From Viridothelium virens (Eukaryota; Ascomycota; Dothideomycetes; Trypetheliales; Trypetheliaceae), in the NCBI GenBank assembly GCA_010094025.1, contig ML991823.1, forward strand, positions 1 to 64,000: a stretch of 64,000 bases of DNA. The letters are read 5' to 3'. Positions 20,642-31,785 of the stretch are shown here, in pieces; the first letter of the stretch is position 1, and every line of letters starts with the position of its first letter. A program made the position numbers and the translations under genes. The notes beneath the pieces were generated by a model. That model was not told the DNA's origin. It saw only the letters and a program-made list of their open reading frames with translations, and did not search any database.

Positions 20642-22666
20642 CTACGGGCCGTCATGCCAAGCCTGCGTTTTGCTCGCCTGCAAAATCTCAAAACTCAACT
20701 CTCTTGCTCCGTTACGAGCTACAGCTTGCGTGCGCCCTCGTCTTGACCATGCGGGCCATGCGTGCCATGCGTCCCGATGCTGTTCTTTCCAAACAAAGAA
20801 CTTCTCTGATATGTCCGTACCGTAAAAGGCTAGGAGCATTGAGAAACCGACGACGCCAGCAGTGACGGATGCACCAACAATCCAGAATAAGCCTTGATCC
20901 TGAGACATGTTGCGGATGTCGGCAAAATTCATGCCAAAAAAACTTGACACAAAAGATAGAGGGAGAAAAACGATGGTAACAATTGTGAAGACCAGAATGG
21001 CCTTCCCGTGGTCTTCCAATCGAATATTGACGAGCTGGACAGTTCGCGTGACAAGATTATTACTATTTTCATGAAGGTCTTGTAGGTCCATAAGCTCTCG
21101 GTGAAGGTTCTCGATTAGCTGAGCGAGAGGGTCAAGCTGTGCATTTAGAGAGAGCTGTCGCAGGGTTGCGTGACCAAACGGCGTTTTCGAAACTCCCGGT
21201 GGTGTCGATGTCGACATCGTGCCATCTGACGCAGATAGGGCGCTACTAGAGCTCGCTACAGAATTAACAGTGCTACGTCGCTTCTTGCTTTTACGTTGAG
21301 AATGCTTTTTCCATGCCTTTTGCAACTCGCACATAAGCTCGAGCTGTTCTTTAGTGAGTTTAATCACAATGTTCAATTCCTCCTGTATTTGGAGCAAGTC
21401 CATGAGTAGCTTTGTGCTCGGCGCACGATGAAGGCGATATTGCAAATGGTTCAGATATCCAGCGTACCGGTCGGTAAGACAAAGGATAACATCAGGCCAA
21501 AAGCTCCTATGAAGCAGTCCCGTTGCACCGTTTAGACATGCTACTGCATGTGTAAGCGCGGTATAGTCATTGGGCCTTTGGGAGACGAAGTATGCATTTC
21601 TTATGCTTCGAAAAGAGACATCAGCCACTCGATAAACCATCTGCAGAGGAGGCCACCTGGACTTCCAGCTTTGATTGCTTGCAAAGCTTACGATATGACG
21701 GTCGTCGATGACTAGGATCCACAGCTCATCAACATTGAGACCAGTCGGGTACTCCCCATACCAACGACGGATCTTGAGATCCAATTCACGATCGGTCGTC
21801 CACGGTCGATATTTGTAGAACACTTGTTCTTTTTCTCTCTCCGCAGTGTTTTCAAGTCTGTAGAAATGTTGAAGAACGGAACGAAGAAGATGGGATGATG
21901 TACGACTTGATCGATAACCTTCGGTTTTATCGACCTGAAACCTCAGCGGTGGTGACTTGCCTTGCACACTCCAATCTAGAAAGGGGACGCTCAAGAGTAG
22001 CGGAGGGTCTGCTGTCTTGCTCGACCGGTCTGACAGATTCTGGAAGAATGGAGTGAAATATCTTCCATGCTTAGAGAAGCGCTCTTGTTTCGAAATGCAT
22101 TGCTCCAGCTGACGCAGGCTTGAGCTTACATTCTTAGGTTCCAACCGCCAATCAGATAGTCCAAAAAGACACTTCCAGTAGACATCAGAAACAATTCGAC
22201 ATCGCATCGAAAGGAATGCATACACCTTCAAGGTACTCTGTCTGCTTACTAGAAATATGGCTGGAAGGATAGCATCAGCGCCGCTTTCCAAGAGAGGAAT
22301 CAAATGTCCGAGGACTTACATCCATCGACATTGTCTCAATTTTGGCTCAACAAAAGCGCTACCTTGACGGCTTCGATCGCGCAAACTTTGAAGCCATCCA
22401 TACTCATCGACCAAGGTGCTCCATTTCTGTTGCTCGATAGGGTGTGCAGATAGCTCGGTCACCTCCAAAAGGTCCCTTAGCTCATCTCTTTCAAGTTCAC
22501 CAGGGACAATGGTCGAAGACAGAAGCTCTTGAGTTTTGAGAATCTCTCCTTTGCCATCGCCCCGATGTTCTAGTTCAATGTCATGGACGAGAAGTTGGGC
22601 AGGCGTCAATCTCCGCTTCTTCCAATATGGATCATTACGATAGTCGTCCGGCCTCTCAAATGACAT
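20642..22666 (-). CDS. CorA-type divalent metal transporter
   Basis: Exons 22320-22666 and 20642-22241 give 648 aa; the donor is GTAAGT and the acceptor is best placed at AAGCAG, which restores the frame (CRWI|QSTLKVYAF). The long N-terminal part is the cytosolic funnel-type domain, with a helical segment (LLMDLLQIQEELNIVIKLTK) and a Lys/Arg-rich loop (KKHSQRKSKKRRS). Two membrane helices lie at the C terminus, the first ending in the family signature GMN (SSFFGMNF). CorA proteins form pentamers moving Mg2+ or other divalent ions; this group is often annotated ZntB/CorA-like. The loop after GMN (ADIRNMSQDQG) lacks the MPEL motif of bacterial Mg2+ channels, so the ion is uncertain. Confidence 0.85.
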
Positions 22667-23302
22667 GCCAGAATATAAGTTTTCGCTAGATGGAGAGCTC
22701 TACATAGCATCTCACGAATGAGAAGGAACGGATTGCAAAGAAAGTGGGATTTTTAGCATGAGGTACAGCGCGGCTAGCCAGAACGCCACTTTAACTGAGT
22801 CGATCGTGGCCTAATGTTTTCCAGCTCGATAGTTTTAGTGAAATTCCCAACAAGAATTCTTAGAACTCACAGCTCGTAACCCAAACTCAGACGATGGGTA
22901 AAGAAGACAAGAAGTAAAGGAAACTTGATGATCAATGTGTAGTAATCTAAGGTAGCTGGATGATTCTGCTTTAGACGTAGAGCGGGACTCCGGCCAAAAC
23001 TCCGGCCACCTCTAGTGTCTATAAGCCCAGGCAGCTTCGGACATTACGGCAAGGCTATCCTTTGGCAGACAGTCATATATCTAGATTGAATGATAACAAC
23101 ATTCCTACAACGAGATGACTTCATGCGCGAGTGGCAAGAGGCCCATCGCTGATTCGTCGTTTGCTATATGCATTTCAACTAAAGAACCAGAGGAAAGCAA
23201 TTATCTCAATCTGATAGAGCTTCATGATCGTCTCAGTCAGACTTGCAAGAGGGTATCATGCTAAGGAAACTATAACCAGGTTTCTTGATGAATTCGAAAG
23301 CT
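22667..23302. other. Intergenic region
   Basis: 636 bp upstream of the CorA-type gene. It should contain that gene's promoter and the terminator-side flank of the small Cys/His gene. A short inverted or repeated motif (ACTCCGGCCAAAACTCCGGCC) lies near 22988-23007. No gene is seen. Confidence 0.45.
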
Positions 23303-24023
23303 TTATTTTCGAGATCTTCCGCGCGCGCAACCATTCGTGCCGCCTTTCTTTTCAGACCTCGCCAGAAGACGGCCCGTCGTCTTGCTCCGTGCTGCTATAC
23401 TGTGGGGGATACCATCATCTGTCTTCCAGTACCCTCCGTCGTTTTCGTCTACCCATTCCAGCATAGGTCGGCTTCTACTTTCGATCTCTAGTGGCATCAA
23501 ATGTGTTCCGCCAGTGACGTTGCCATCAGTCATTGCAAGCGCTACATTTTTAGGACCGTCTGGTGGGAGCTTGATCGTCAGATGTGTTGCTCCTAGAATC
23601 GTGTGCAAATTATTGATGCGACGTGATGATAGAATCCAAAGCTTTTCAACTTACTGGACTTTGACTCCGAGATATCGCCACGACGGCGCTTTCTTGGGGG
23701 AGAGCCAGACACCTGAAACTCTTTCTGATATTGACCCTCGGTTTCCCATTTGCGGATAGTTTCGTCGTCGATCTTATTCTCCATAGCATGAAAGGAAGCG
23801 TGGTGGCCACAGCCGTCGCAGCTGTATGAACTTGAAATCTGTCAAAAACATGTCAGTCGACTATCTTTCGTATTGAGCTCTCGTGTGGCACCTTCAAGGG
23901 ATGAAGCATGAAGCGCAGACATGGACAGTTGCCGCTGAGTAATGACTGTTTATGGTTGCAGGGACCTCGGGGAGGAACGTAGCCCATCTGCCGCCAGATG
24001 TCATTGGAGCTACTAGAGGCCAT
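23303..24023 (-). CDS. Small Cys/His-rich unknown protein
   Basis: Exons 23892-24023, 23655-23838 and 23303-23592 keep one frame and give 201 aa. The N-terminal 60 residues hold CNHKQ, NCPCLRF and CDGCGHHASFH, enough Cys and His for a small zinc-binding module whose codons lie on both sides of intron 1. A basic patch PPRKRRR follows (possible nuclear localisation signal), then a stretch ending in a Lys/Arg-rich tail (ARGRSRK). Intron 2 has a good GTAAGT donor; intron 1 has the weaker GTGCCA. I do not recognise the family. Nuclear function is only an inference from the basic motifs. Confidence 0.6.
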
Positions 24024-24385
24024 GACTAGAGAGGAAGACGAGGTATTCAGGAAGATCGAGCATCCACGAGATACGGCGAGCGCGCGTTTTTTCACGTCAT
24101 AGTGGGCGGCTGGCCTCGAATAGAAAACATGCTGCTGTTGACGCGAACCCAGGTTCCCGGAACGCGGGACAACCAGATCTTGAGGCACTAAGGTAAGGTA
24201 ACTCTTAAGGTAAGAAAACACGCCATCACGTGCCGAAGCTTGAGCTTGCGCTTCGATTCCCGAGGTTCTCCCGTGAATTTATCCTTGGTTATAGGATACC
24301 ACTGATACCTAGGTAAAGACCTAAGTGTACGAAGGACATAACTACGATCAGAGTCTTAAAAGTAATTGGGCAAAAATACCTCAAG
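24024..24385. promoter_or_regulatory. Divergent promoter of the Cys/His gene and U1-C
   Basis: 362 bp between divergent starts. It includes short TACCTTAGT/CTAAGGTA-like direct and inverted repeats near 24188-24210 and 24305-24325. No coding signal is seen. Confidence 0.4.
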
Positions 24386-25333
24386 ATGCCAAAATATGAG
24401 TTCATCCCATCCATCGATTTGTGTCACTCTTTGCTAACGACCTAGCACTCTTCTGTAGGCGCATTTCAAGTCGCAAACAATTTGTATCTAGAGCGCAAAG
24501 CTGACTCCAGGTCCCAAGGCGACTACTGCGATGTCTACCTCACACATGACTCTATGAGCGTCCGAAAGGCTCACAACAATGGCAAAAATCATCTCCGCAA
24601 CGTTGTTGACTATTACCAACGTATGTTGCTACACCCATGCCTCACTACGTCTACGTGCCCCGAATAACAAGCACCACAGAAATCGGCCACGAGAAAACGC
24701 AATCCGTCATTGACTCTATCTCAAACTCCTATAAGGCCGAAGGCCAGGCGGGCGCAAATCCCATGCTTCAGCAACCACCTGGCCAATTCCCGCCTGCCGG
24801 CATGCCACCTCTGCCCTTCCCAGGGCCGTTCCCAGGACGCCCAGGCTCATTACCGCCTTTCCCTCCAACACCTGGTGGACCACCAGGTCCTGGCGGAGGT
24901 AGACTTACCACTCCCCTCTCTGTTTGTCCTACCAACCACTCACAGTCAATGCTAACAATTCACGAAAGTAAACGGCCGCGGTATGCCCCCCATCCCTCCA
25001 CCTGGCGGCATGCCTCCCTTTCCTCCAAATCCGAACGCCGGCCTGAACAGCAACATGTCGCCTCCAGTGGGCATGCCGTTCCCTCCCCCGGGCGGAATGC
25101 CTCCCTTCCCTCCTCCGCCGGGTCAACAAGGCCCTGGGCAAGCTGGTTCACCGCCACAAGGCATGCCACCTTTCCCACCACCACAGGGTATGCCACCGTT
25201 CCCACCGGGGGGCATACCATTCCCGCCGCCGAATATGGGTCATGGCGACCATGGGCAGGGCCCGCCACCCGGTCAGGGTTCACCAATGGGGCGGGGGCCA
25301 CCACCCGGATATGGAGGACCGCCAGGACAATAG
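24386..25333 (+). CDS. yhc1: U1 small nuclear ribonucleoprotein C
   Basis: Exons visible with confidence are 24519-24620, 24680-24898 and 24969-25333. They read [38 protein letters not shown], a [14 protein letters not shown] helix, then a long Pro/Gly/Met/Phe repeat tail (MPPFPP units). This is the matrin-type C2H2 finger of U1-C, which in the U1 snRNP stabilises pairing with the 5' splice site. The first exon starts at 24386 (ATGCCAAAATAT, MPKY), as in other U1-C proteins. The first zinc-ligand Cys would be a codon split by intron 1 (T|GC), but no canonical GT donor gives that phase after MPKY. The 5' end of the model is therefore unresolved. Confidence 0.88.
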
Positions 25334-25799
25334 AAACTGTACCTGTTCAGCATCTCTAACGAGATGTAATGATTGTCGGGACGGAAAAGTAGCCGCGTGA
25401 TGTTTGAGTACGATATTTCGTGTGGACACATGGGAACACAGAGGGAGGGAGCGAATAGGATTTCGACATTGCATTGCCAAGGCTCAATTATGGCACAGCA
25501 TTTACACAGGCGTTCCGTTGGTGACAGGTGTGCAGTATGATATATTTTATGTACAATAACCGACTCACTGAATGGTTGCTGGATACCTATAGGTTGCTTA
25601 TTTAGGCGATTTGGCAAAAGCTGCTGAATACACAAAATGATCTAAATCTAGGAGATGGTATATAGCATCCCGAATCCCTGTCCCAATCAAACCAAATAAC
25701 CCCACCCCTGCACGATCAATCCGCGCTTTTGTCTTGCCTGAAAGCGAGGCGCCACCATCCTTCCAACTCGCCAGCCGGCCTTTGAAATCCTTTCTGCCC
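25334..25799. other. Intergenic region between convergent genes
   Basis: 466 bp between U1-C (+) and the calponin-homology gene (-). It should hold both terminators; nothing else is seen. Confidence 0.5.
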
Positions 25800-27933
25800 T
25801 CACGGCCGTGGCCGCGGCCCCAAGATCTGCCGCCTGCCCCCGAACCCAATCCCCTGGCCCCCTCGATTCTGGCTATCCCCGCCCAACCATCCATACTGAT
25901 TCACATCCCAGGTCTGGCCCTCCCCCATGCCCTCGCCACGATCCCGCGGCCGCGCTGCAGTCTCCTTCTGGTTCTCCTCCCATTCACGCTGGCGTTGGCG
26001 TTCGAGTTCTTTCTCGCGCTCAAGGAGAGTGGGGGGTGCACCTGGGCGAGCGGAGGAAGAGGAATTGGAATTGGAATTGGAATTGGAATTGGAGGGGGGT
26101 GAGGTGGTGGAGGTGGGAGAAGGCGAAGGACGCGCGAACGGCGACCGCATGCGGTTCGGGGCGAAGGCCGAGCGAGAGGTGGTGGTAGCAGATGGAGGTG
26201 AAGAGGTAGAATTCTTGGCGGAGCTGGAGGGCGAAGCGTAGGAGGAAGGGTCAGGCAGAGGGCGCGTGGTAGCTGGCTTGCTGGCTATAGTATCTTGTGA
26301 TTTGGTGGCGGCCAAAGAGGGCTCCGGAAGAGGACGAGAGGGTAGAGAAAGTGGCTTTGGTGTGGCTTGAGGATCGGGTAAGGGTCGTGAGGAAGGTTGC
26401 TGGTCTTTCCATTGCTGGCGAAGAAACTCGCGTTCGTCTCCAGCCCAAGAGTGATCGCTAGCATCGGGGTCGTCGTCGCGTACTAATCTTGGTGGTGGAC
26501 CCCTACTACGAGATCGTGATGTTCCCCTTGATTTTGCTCGCGTCCTTGACTTTGATCGCGCTCGCGTCCGGGATCTATCTTGATCTCCCTGAAGGCGCTC
26601 TTCGCGCTCGAGCTGATACTGTCGCTCCCGCTCTTTTGCTTCTGCAAGCTGACGTTCGAGTTCTCGAACCCGTTCGCTTTCAGCAGATCCAATGCTTTGA
26701 TTCGACTGTTCTTTCTGGTACTGACTTAAGAACTGTCCTTTGAGTCTAGCGTCGCTACCTGCTCGTTTTCTTTGAGCTTCTTTATCAATGTGCTCCTGCA
26801 CCGCTCTCTCTTCTCTCTGCCTTTGCTCTTCCTCCTCTTTCCACCTTTTCTCTTGCTCTTCCCATTGGCGCTTTTGCTCCTCTACCCGCCACTGCTCTTG
26901 CTCACGTAGTCGTCGAGTTTCTTCTTCCCAGCGACGCTCCTCTTCTATCCTTGCCTGTTCCTCCTTAGCCTCTCTCTCGACACGTCGTTTTTGCTCGGCC
27001 TCTTCTGCCTGTAATCGTAGCTTTTCTTCTTCAGCTTCCTTCTCCTTGCGTTTTCGTTCCTTTTCGGCCATGCTAGGTACATGTGGAGCAGCGGTGGTGA
27101 TTTGTCGTCGCGCTCCAAATGCAATGCCTTGGTTGCCCTGACTGGCGCCGCCCATGTATCCGTATTGATGAATATTCCACGCAGGCGTTGTCAAGCCCTG
27201 ATCCCCCTTTCGACTCCAGCTGCTGACCGGACCAGTGGGAGACCTCGTACCACCGTCAGTAGTCTTGGATGAATTAGAATCTCCTGTAAGCGCTGGACTC
27301 AGTGTTCGGCCCCTTGCTGGCACAGTGGCAGAATTGGACGTTCCAAAAGTTTGACTCGTACTGTGTCCTCGGCTTCTATTCAAATCATTGCCACTGTATG
27401 CGTCATTAGTTGGGCCGGTCTTCTCTGGACTAATAGTGCCACTACTCCTCCCGTCCAATGTGGTGGGAAACTGCGAGGGATTGATTCTACTTGCTGCACG
27501 ACTGAAGGCGCCCAAGCACTGGAGGACTTGAGCGGGATCTTTCGATTCGTAGAGGTCAACAGTCAGGAAGCGGTCATGAGAAGGAAGGTTCAGAGGCGGA
27601 AGTTCGCAAGCTTTCAGAAAATGTGAGATATTCTCCATCTGCATAAAAGGCATAGGCGACTTTTTGAATCTGATGCCTGGACTTGGCACGGCAAGATTGG
27701 CCAATCTAGAAGCATTGACTTGTGAGCTATGTTGTACAGGAAAAGGCACGAGGGAATATGACTGACCTGCAGAGAACTACCCCATCTTTCAATGTTTCTA
27801 GTAAGTCTCCAGGAGGCAATTTCTCGCCCAAGGTAGACTCAATCCAAGCTCTGCCTGCGTTTGCTGCCTGGGGCGTGTACCGTCCAAGTCGCAACTTTTT
27901 CATGTCCTGGTCAAGGGACGAAACGGAAGCCAT
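25800..27933 (-). CDS. Calponin-homology protein with calponin-like repeats (transgelin/Scp1-like)
   Basis: Exons 27767-27933 and 25800-27705 (GTCAGT donor, TTCTAG acceptor) give 690 aa. The junction restores LCR|LANLAVPSPG, the core of a single calponin-homology domain filling residues ~10-140. At ~232 there is WNIHQYGYMGGASQGNQGIA and near the C terminus WDVNQYGWLGG...GQGIGFGGRRQ, both of the calponin-repeat type that binds F-actin. Between them lie a highly charged predicted coiled coil (~268-411), an Arg/Ser-rich run (RSRTRARSKSRTRAKSRG) and Pro/Ser linkers. Yeast Scp1 and fission yeast Stg1 are short actin bundlers; this is a longer filamentous-fungal form. An actin cross-linking role is inferred. 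A GGAATT microsatellite encodes an Asn-Ser run at ~593-604. Confidence 0.85.
26061..26093. repeat. GGAATT hexanucleotide microsatellite in coding sequence
   Basis: Five perfect tandem copies of GGAATT followed by GGA. On the minus strand, in the frame of the calponin-homology gene, it encodes alternating Asn and Ser. Six-base units keep the frame when the copy number changes. Confidence 0.95.
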
Positions 27934-28330
27934 GTTGGACTAGATAGGCCGCAAGTGCAGATTTCGAGGCAATTGGCGATTCATACAGGCGCGTCAACGG
28001 CGCAAAGTGATCAGGAATCAGACTTCTCGTAACAGGCACGGCCTGACAATGTTGTCGCAACGGACGCCGGATTTCGTGATGTATTGTAATTGTGTTCTAT
28101 GACTTACAAGTTGGCGTAGTGATTAAGAGAAGTGACGGTATTGGTAGGAAGATGCCGCACCAAGTCCAGAAAGAAGCATGCCTCTGATGGTGGGGGCAGG
28201 GACGAGGCGGAAATGTTTCTCACCAGCCCAGCCACCCGCGTCGTCGTCATTTCCGAGTGGCGCATTCTTTTTCTACAACATCATCAATTCGCCATGGATT
28301 ACTCGCTAACGGCCACCACTTGATCTCGGC
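27934..28330. promoter_or_regulatory. Divergent promoter of the CH-domain gene and the complex I assembly factor
   Basis: 397 bp between two divergent start codons. No gene is seen, and no specific operator was recognised. Confidence 0.45.
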
Positions 28331-29053
28331 ATGCCCATGTCTTCAGGCCCTGGCTTAGTACAGAGACTCTGGTGCAAATGGGCCAGTCTTAAACTTCCAT
28401 GGCGGAGAAAATGGTTGTGTGGTACGTAAGCCTGGGTATTTGCCATCAAATCGCGCACCTAATCGTCTCCCCCAGGCTCCGACCTTCACGGAAACACGTT
28501 CTGGGAGTTTAAGGATGCTCTCAATTCAAATCGTTTCCGCCGCATCGTTCGCTATAATCGGAAAACGCACTATGCAGACGTCCAGATCTCTCCACAATGG
28601 ATTCAATGGCTGCGACAAACGCGGGCGGACGCGCCGTCACACCTCGAGCAACAGCAAGATCTGATGCGACAAGCTCGAATGAAGCAGCTTGCTGCAGCAG
28701 CTGATGAGCGTTGGGCTAGTATTCCCAGCTATCGGGACTCCCCCCAGTTGCAACAGCCTCGGCCGGCGATGGAGCCGAAAGATCAAGGTGGTTATGGCAA
28801 CAAGATAGAGGGAGGTGTGGTTGAAGCAAACGGAGAAAATATGGAAGGTGTCAGAAGTATGGCAGCTGGTCAGGAAGAATTGGGTGGAGAAGTTGAACCC
28901 AACACAAACTCAGACCATGACAGTCAATCAGGCAAGAAGCCAGCCAGGAGGAGAGACCGACAGCAAGAAGTGAAAAGTCCATGGACCAAAGCCGGGGGTG
29001 GCGATAGCTGGCAACCTCAGAGCTGGACACCCGATGTCGCTCAACGGCGATAG
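28331..29053 (+). CDS. Mitochondrial complex I assembly factor, NDUFAF2/B17.2-like
   Basis: Exons 28331-28421 and 28476-29053 (GTACGT/CCCAG) give 222 aa; a second in-frame ATG is at 28337. The beginning is PWRRKWLCGSDLHGNTFWEF, then RRIVRYNRKTHYADVQISPQ and WIQWLRQTRADAPS, the pattern of the NDUFA12/NDUFAF2 family (PF05071). A helix rich in Gln and Ala (QQQDLMRQARMKQLAAAADE) follows. The C-terminal ~90 residues are polar and probably disordered. In human and Neurospora the assembly-factor paralogue binds a late intermediate of NADH:ubiquinone oxidoreductase in the mitochondrial matrix. The long C-terminal tail favours the assembly factor over the structural subunit, though the two are related. 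Confidence 0.85.
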
Positions 29054-29685
29054 TGTACGATAGCTTGGTAAGCTCTCAACTCTACGAAAGTCAAATTCTT
29101 GCCAAACCGCCATGCTCTTACTGCCAGAGCGGGCCCTTTCGTTGTACACATGATAGCATTTTCCAAAGCGCATTTATTGAATGCACGTGAGTTGCCGAAT
29201 GGGATCTGTTCCTCGTCAATCGACATAATCTTCATTGCGGGTCATAAAAATCGTTCACCTTTATGGTACTTCTCTATTGAACTACCAGATTTGGCCAGCT
29301 CTAAATATAGCGTCCTTGACGCGTTTTGTTTCATGGTTCCATTGGAGGCAAGATCGCTCGAGGCCGGTGAGCCAGTCGATTTCCGAGGATTTGTCCAGCT
29401 TTACGTGAGGCATTCGTATCTGGAAAGAACGACGTACTTGCCCTGATTTCCCTACCTCGCAAGTACAAATGCACAGCCTTACTTCTGACATTTTCGCCTC
29501 CGCTGGTCTCCCTTGCTCACCTCCCTCTACCACGCTACACCCTCCACTTCTCCCAACACATCAGCTTGTCACTTCAGTCCCTAATCTCTATACTGCTATC
29601 TAATTACTTTTCAACTCCCCCGATTCCCAAGTCTTCTTTTCTGGTTATCTCGCTTAGCTCATCACAAAACCTCGATTTGTTCATA
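29054..29685. other. Intergenic region
   Basis: 632 bp. The part nearest 29686 is CT-rich, like a fungal leader. No gene with recognisable domains is seen. Confidence 0.4.
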
Positions 29686-30057
29686 ATGTTGTCTCTCACC
29701 AAAGTTGTCAACAAATTTCGCCCAGCTCGTCGCCGTCCAAGCTGCAGTTCCTGCGACAGTACGGATCTTCGGCCACTCAAAAAGCGCAACAAGAAGAAAT
29801 CCCGATCTTTCAGTCTCTTCTCAAACCGAAGTGTGTCGTCCTCCATTCATGAATCATGCATTGCTACATGGGCCAAGGATGTTCCTACTGATCGCAGCGG
29901 TTGGCCGCCCCTCAGTCCACGCAATTCTTGCAAGCAGTGCAAAAGGCTCAAGGTACCCGACGGTCTTCACAGCCGCGACTTCTTGTACACCCTGGGAATA
30001 TGCCAACGGCCAGATAAAGAACCCATGACCCAAACAGATTTGGATTCCGAATGGTAG
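29686..30057 (+). CDS. Hypothetical small basic protein
   Basis: An ORF of 123 codons from MLSLTKVVNKFRPARR; the frame is open from 29566, giving up to 163 aa. It is rich in Arg, Lys and Ser, with two CxxC pairs (CSSC and CKQC) that could hold a metal, but no known family is evident. A CT-rich stretch before the start supports a real leader. It may be a lineage-specific gene or chance. Confidence 0.4.
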   Translation: MLSLTKVVNKFRPARRRPSCSSCDSTDLRPLKKRNKKKSRSFSLFSNRSVSSSIHESCIATWAKDVPTDRSGWPPLSPRNSCKQCKRLKVPDGLHSRDFLYTLGICQRPDKEPMTQTDLDSEW

Positions 30058-31131
30058 ACTTTCAGCGTCCCCGGGACGTTCAGATATTCTTCTCCCAGTC
30101 TCATTACTCTTCGGCTCTCCATGAATTCTTCCTAATCCGTATCGCTGTTCCTAGATGTACTATTTTAATGACGCCGTACGATCTCTACAATGACTTTGGA
30201 CCAACAGACTGTTCATTTTGTTTCCTTGTAGTCCATTTAGTCCGGTGACGATTCAATGTGACACACGCGACCAATGTCCTGGCCTGGATTCTTTGTTTCA
30301 TGGTATCTGCTACACCGACTTACTTTGCTACTTGCATGGAATCTTGTCAGATCGCTGGTACTCGACTGGTCTGGATTCTCTGGCGCCCGTGATCGTAGTA
30401 CTCCTGCTCACTCGATAAGCATTCGATGAAGGCCTTCACTTCCGATTCTCTGCGACGACGAATAAACTGCTGGCGCTTTGAAGTTTCGAACCCAATTTAG
30501 TACCCATTGGCATGTGCCATATATCGAGGGCTGAGGCAATACTGGACCAATTTTCACCTGATTTCTTTCCATCGAGCGAGGTCAACTAGGGGCAATGTCA
30601 ACAGTTACAAAACGACTTTCACCAATTATCTGCCGCGTCTTATCCAAGAAAGCAATGAAGCCTCACATGAGTTATCAAATACAGTGGAAGGGAAATCCTA
30701 TGTGAGATGGGACGCTTATGACAACCGATCATGGAGTTGGCAGCCCGGAATCGCGGATTTATGAAGCCTAGCAACGCACGACTTCCTCCACAGGCATCAT
30801 TATAGAAGACGAATGTTTGACCACATCAATGCCAGTCGTTTTGGAGACAAGTTATGACTAGCTCATAGTAATGATAATCGCCACGCTATCATCACGGCCT
30901 CTTCGTCGTGCCGCAAACGTGTCTGTCATCATTCCTTGCATTTTTCTCCGGCAAATACTCTACCACCTAACTTCCCTTCGTTGTCGTTTCAAAGCCGTGA
31001 CCCATCTCCCATCCAGTTCTGCCCGCACAACTGTGTTAGGGGTGAGTCTCTGGCAACACTACTTTTCAGGTCTTGGGGAGTCACAGCTGCGCTTTGTGAT
31101 CGCCGGCAGGTCAATGCACAGATGAAAAGAC
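30058..31131. other. Intergenic region
   Basis: 1,074 bp with only short ORFs lacking recognisable domains. No repeat or RNA gene is seen. Confidence 0.45.
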
Positions 31132-31785
31132 ATGATCGCATTGCCACCTTCCATCACAGGCGTTAGAATAAGATATATGGAGGGAATCGTCAGTCCCCGG
31201 ACCTCCTTCCCTCAGTCCGCTCACGGCCTACGACAAATCCATAACGAAGCAGAACATTCAATATATATGGAGTACCGTATATTTGAGGCATTTGTGAGCG
31301 CCACAATTTTCAAGGCTGTGATTGTACTAAAACAGATAACCTTCCTGGCATGCTTGACTCTCCCGCTATCAAGCTACTTTGCCTTCATGCGGAGCGGGCT
31401 TGAGGATGAAGAAGCGTTCGGCGCATCGATTATGCAATTCAGCGGTTTAATGATCCTACTTCTAGAATACTCGCCATTACCGCGTCCGCTCACTCTCCTG
31501 ATTCGAGCCATCATCCATGTGGCGACTTGGGTCTTACTTTGTGTTGTCAGTGCAATCACATTGGGGCATCTGGTGTTCCGGGGTCGAGCAATGGCTAGAC
31601 GGATGATAAGAAGAAGGAACAATGCCATGCCGTGCGCAGTGGGCCTTATGAGAGCTTTGATGATTTGATGGAGGCCGATCATGGCCATCATCTTTTTAGG
31701 AGCAACAGTAAGTCTCCTTGTAGTTAGTCGGTGGCTCACTCAACTCACCGCAAGGGATGAGAGGCCGCAAGCCAAAAAATTCTAA
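31132..31785 (+). CDS. Hypothetical membrane protein with an in-frame TGA
   Basis: An ORF of 178 codons (31132-31668) with two or three strongly hydrophobic stretches: one around ITFLACLTLPLSSYFAF, one around IMQFSGLMILLLEYS, and one around VATWVLLCVVSAITLG. The first TGA (31666-31668) is followed in the same frame by 38 further sense codons to a TAA at 31783-31785. This extension includes another hydrophobic run (MAIIFLGATVSLLVVSRWL) and a polar end, so the gene either ended in a longer protein and has acquired a stop, or is read past it. An AACA|GTAAGT donor-like site inside the extension leaves splicing open. No family was recognised. Confidence 0.35.

Noticed and set aside
24240-24275. 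TTCGATTCCCGAGG, resembling a tRNA T-loop
   Set aside because: No acceptor, D or anticodon arms fold around it.
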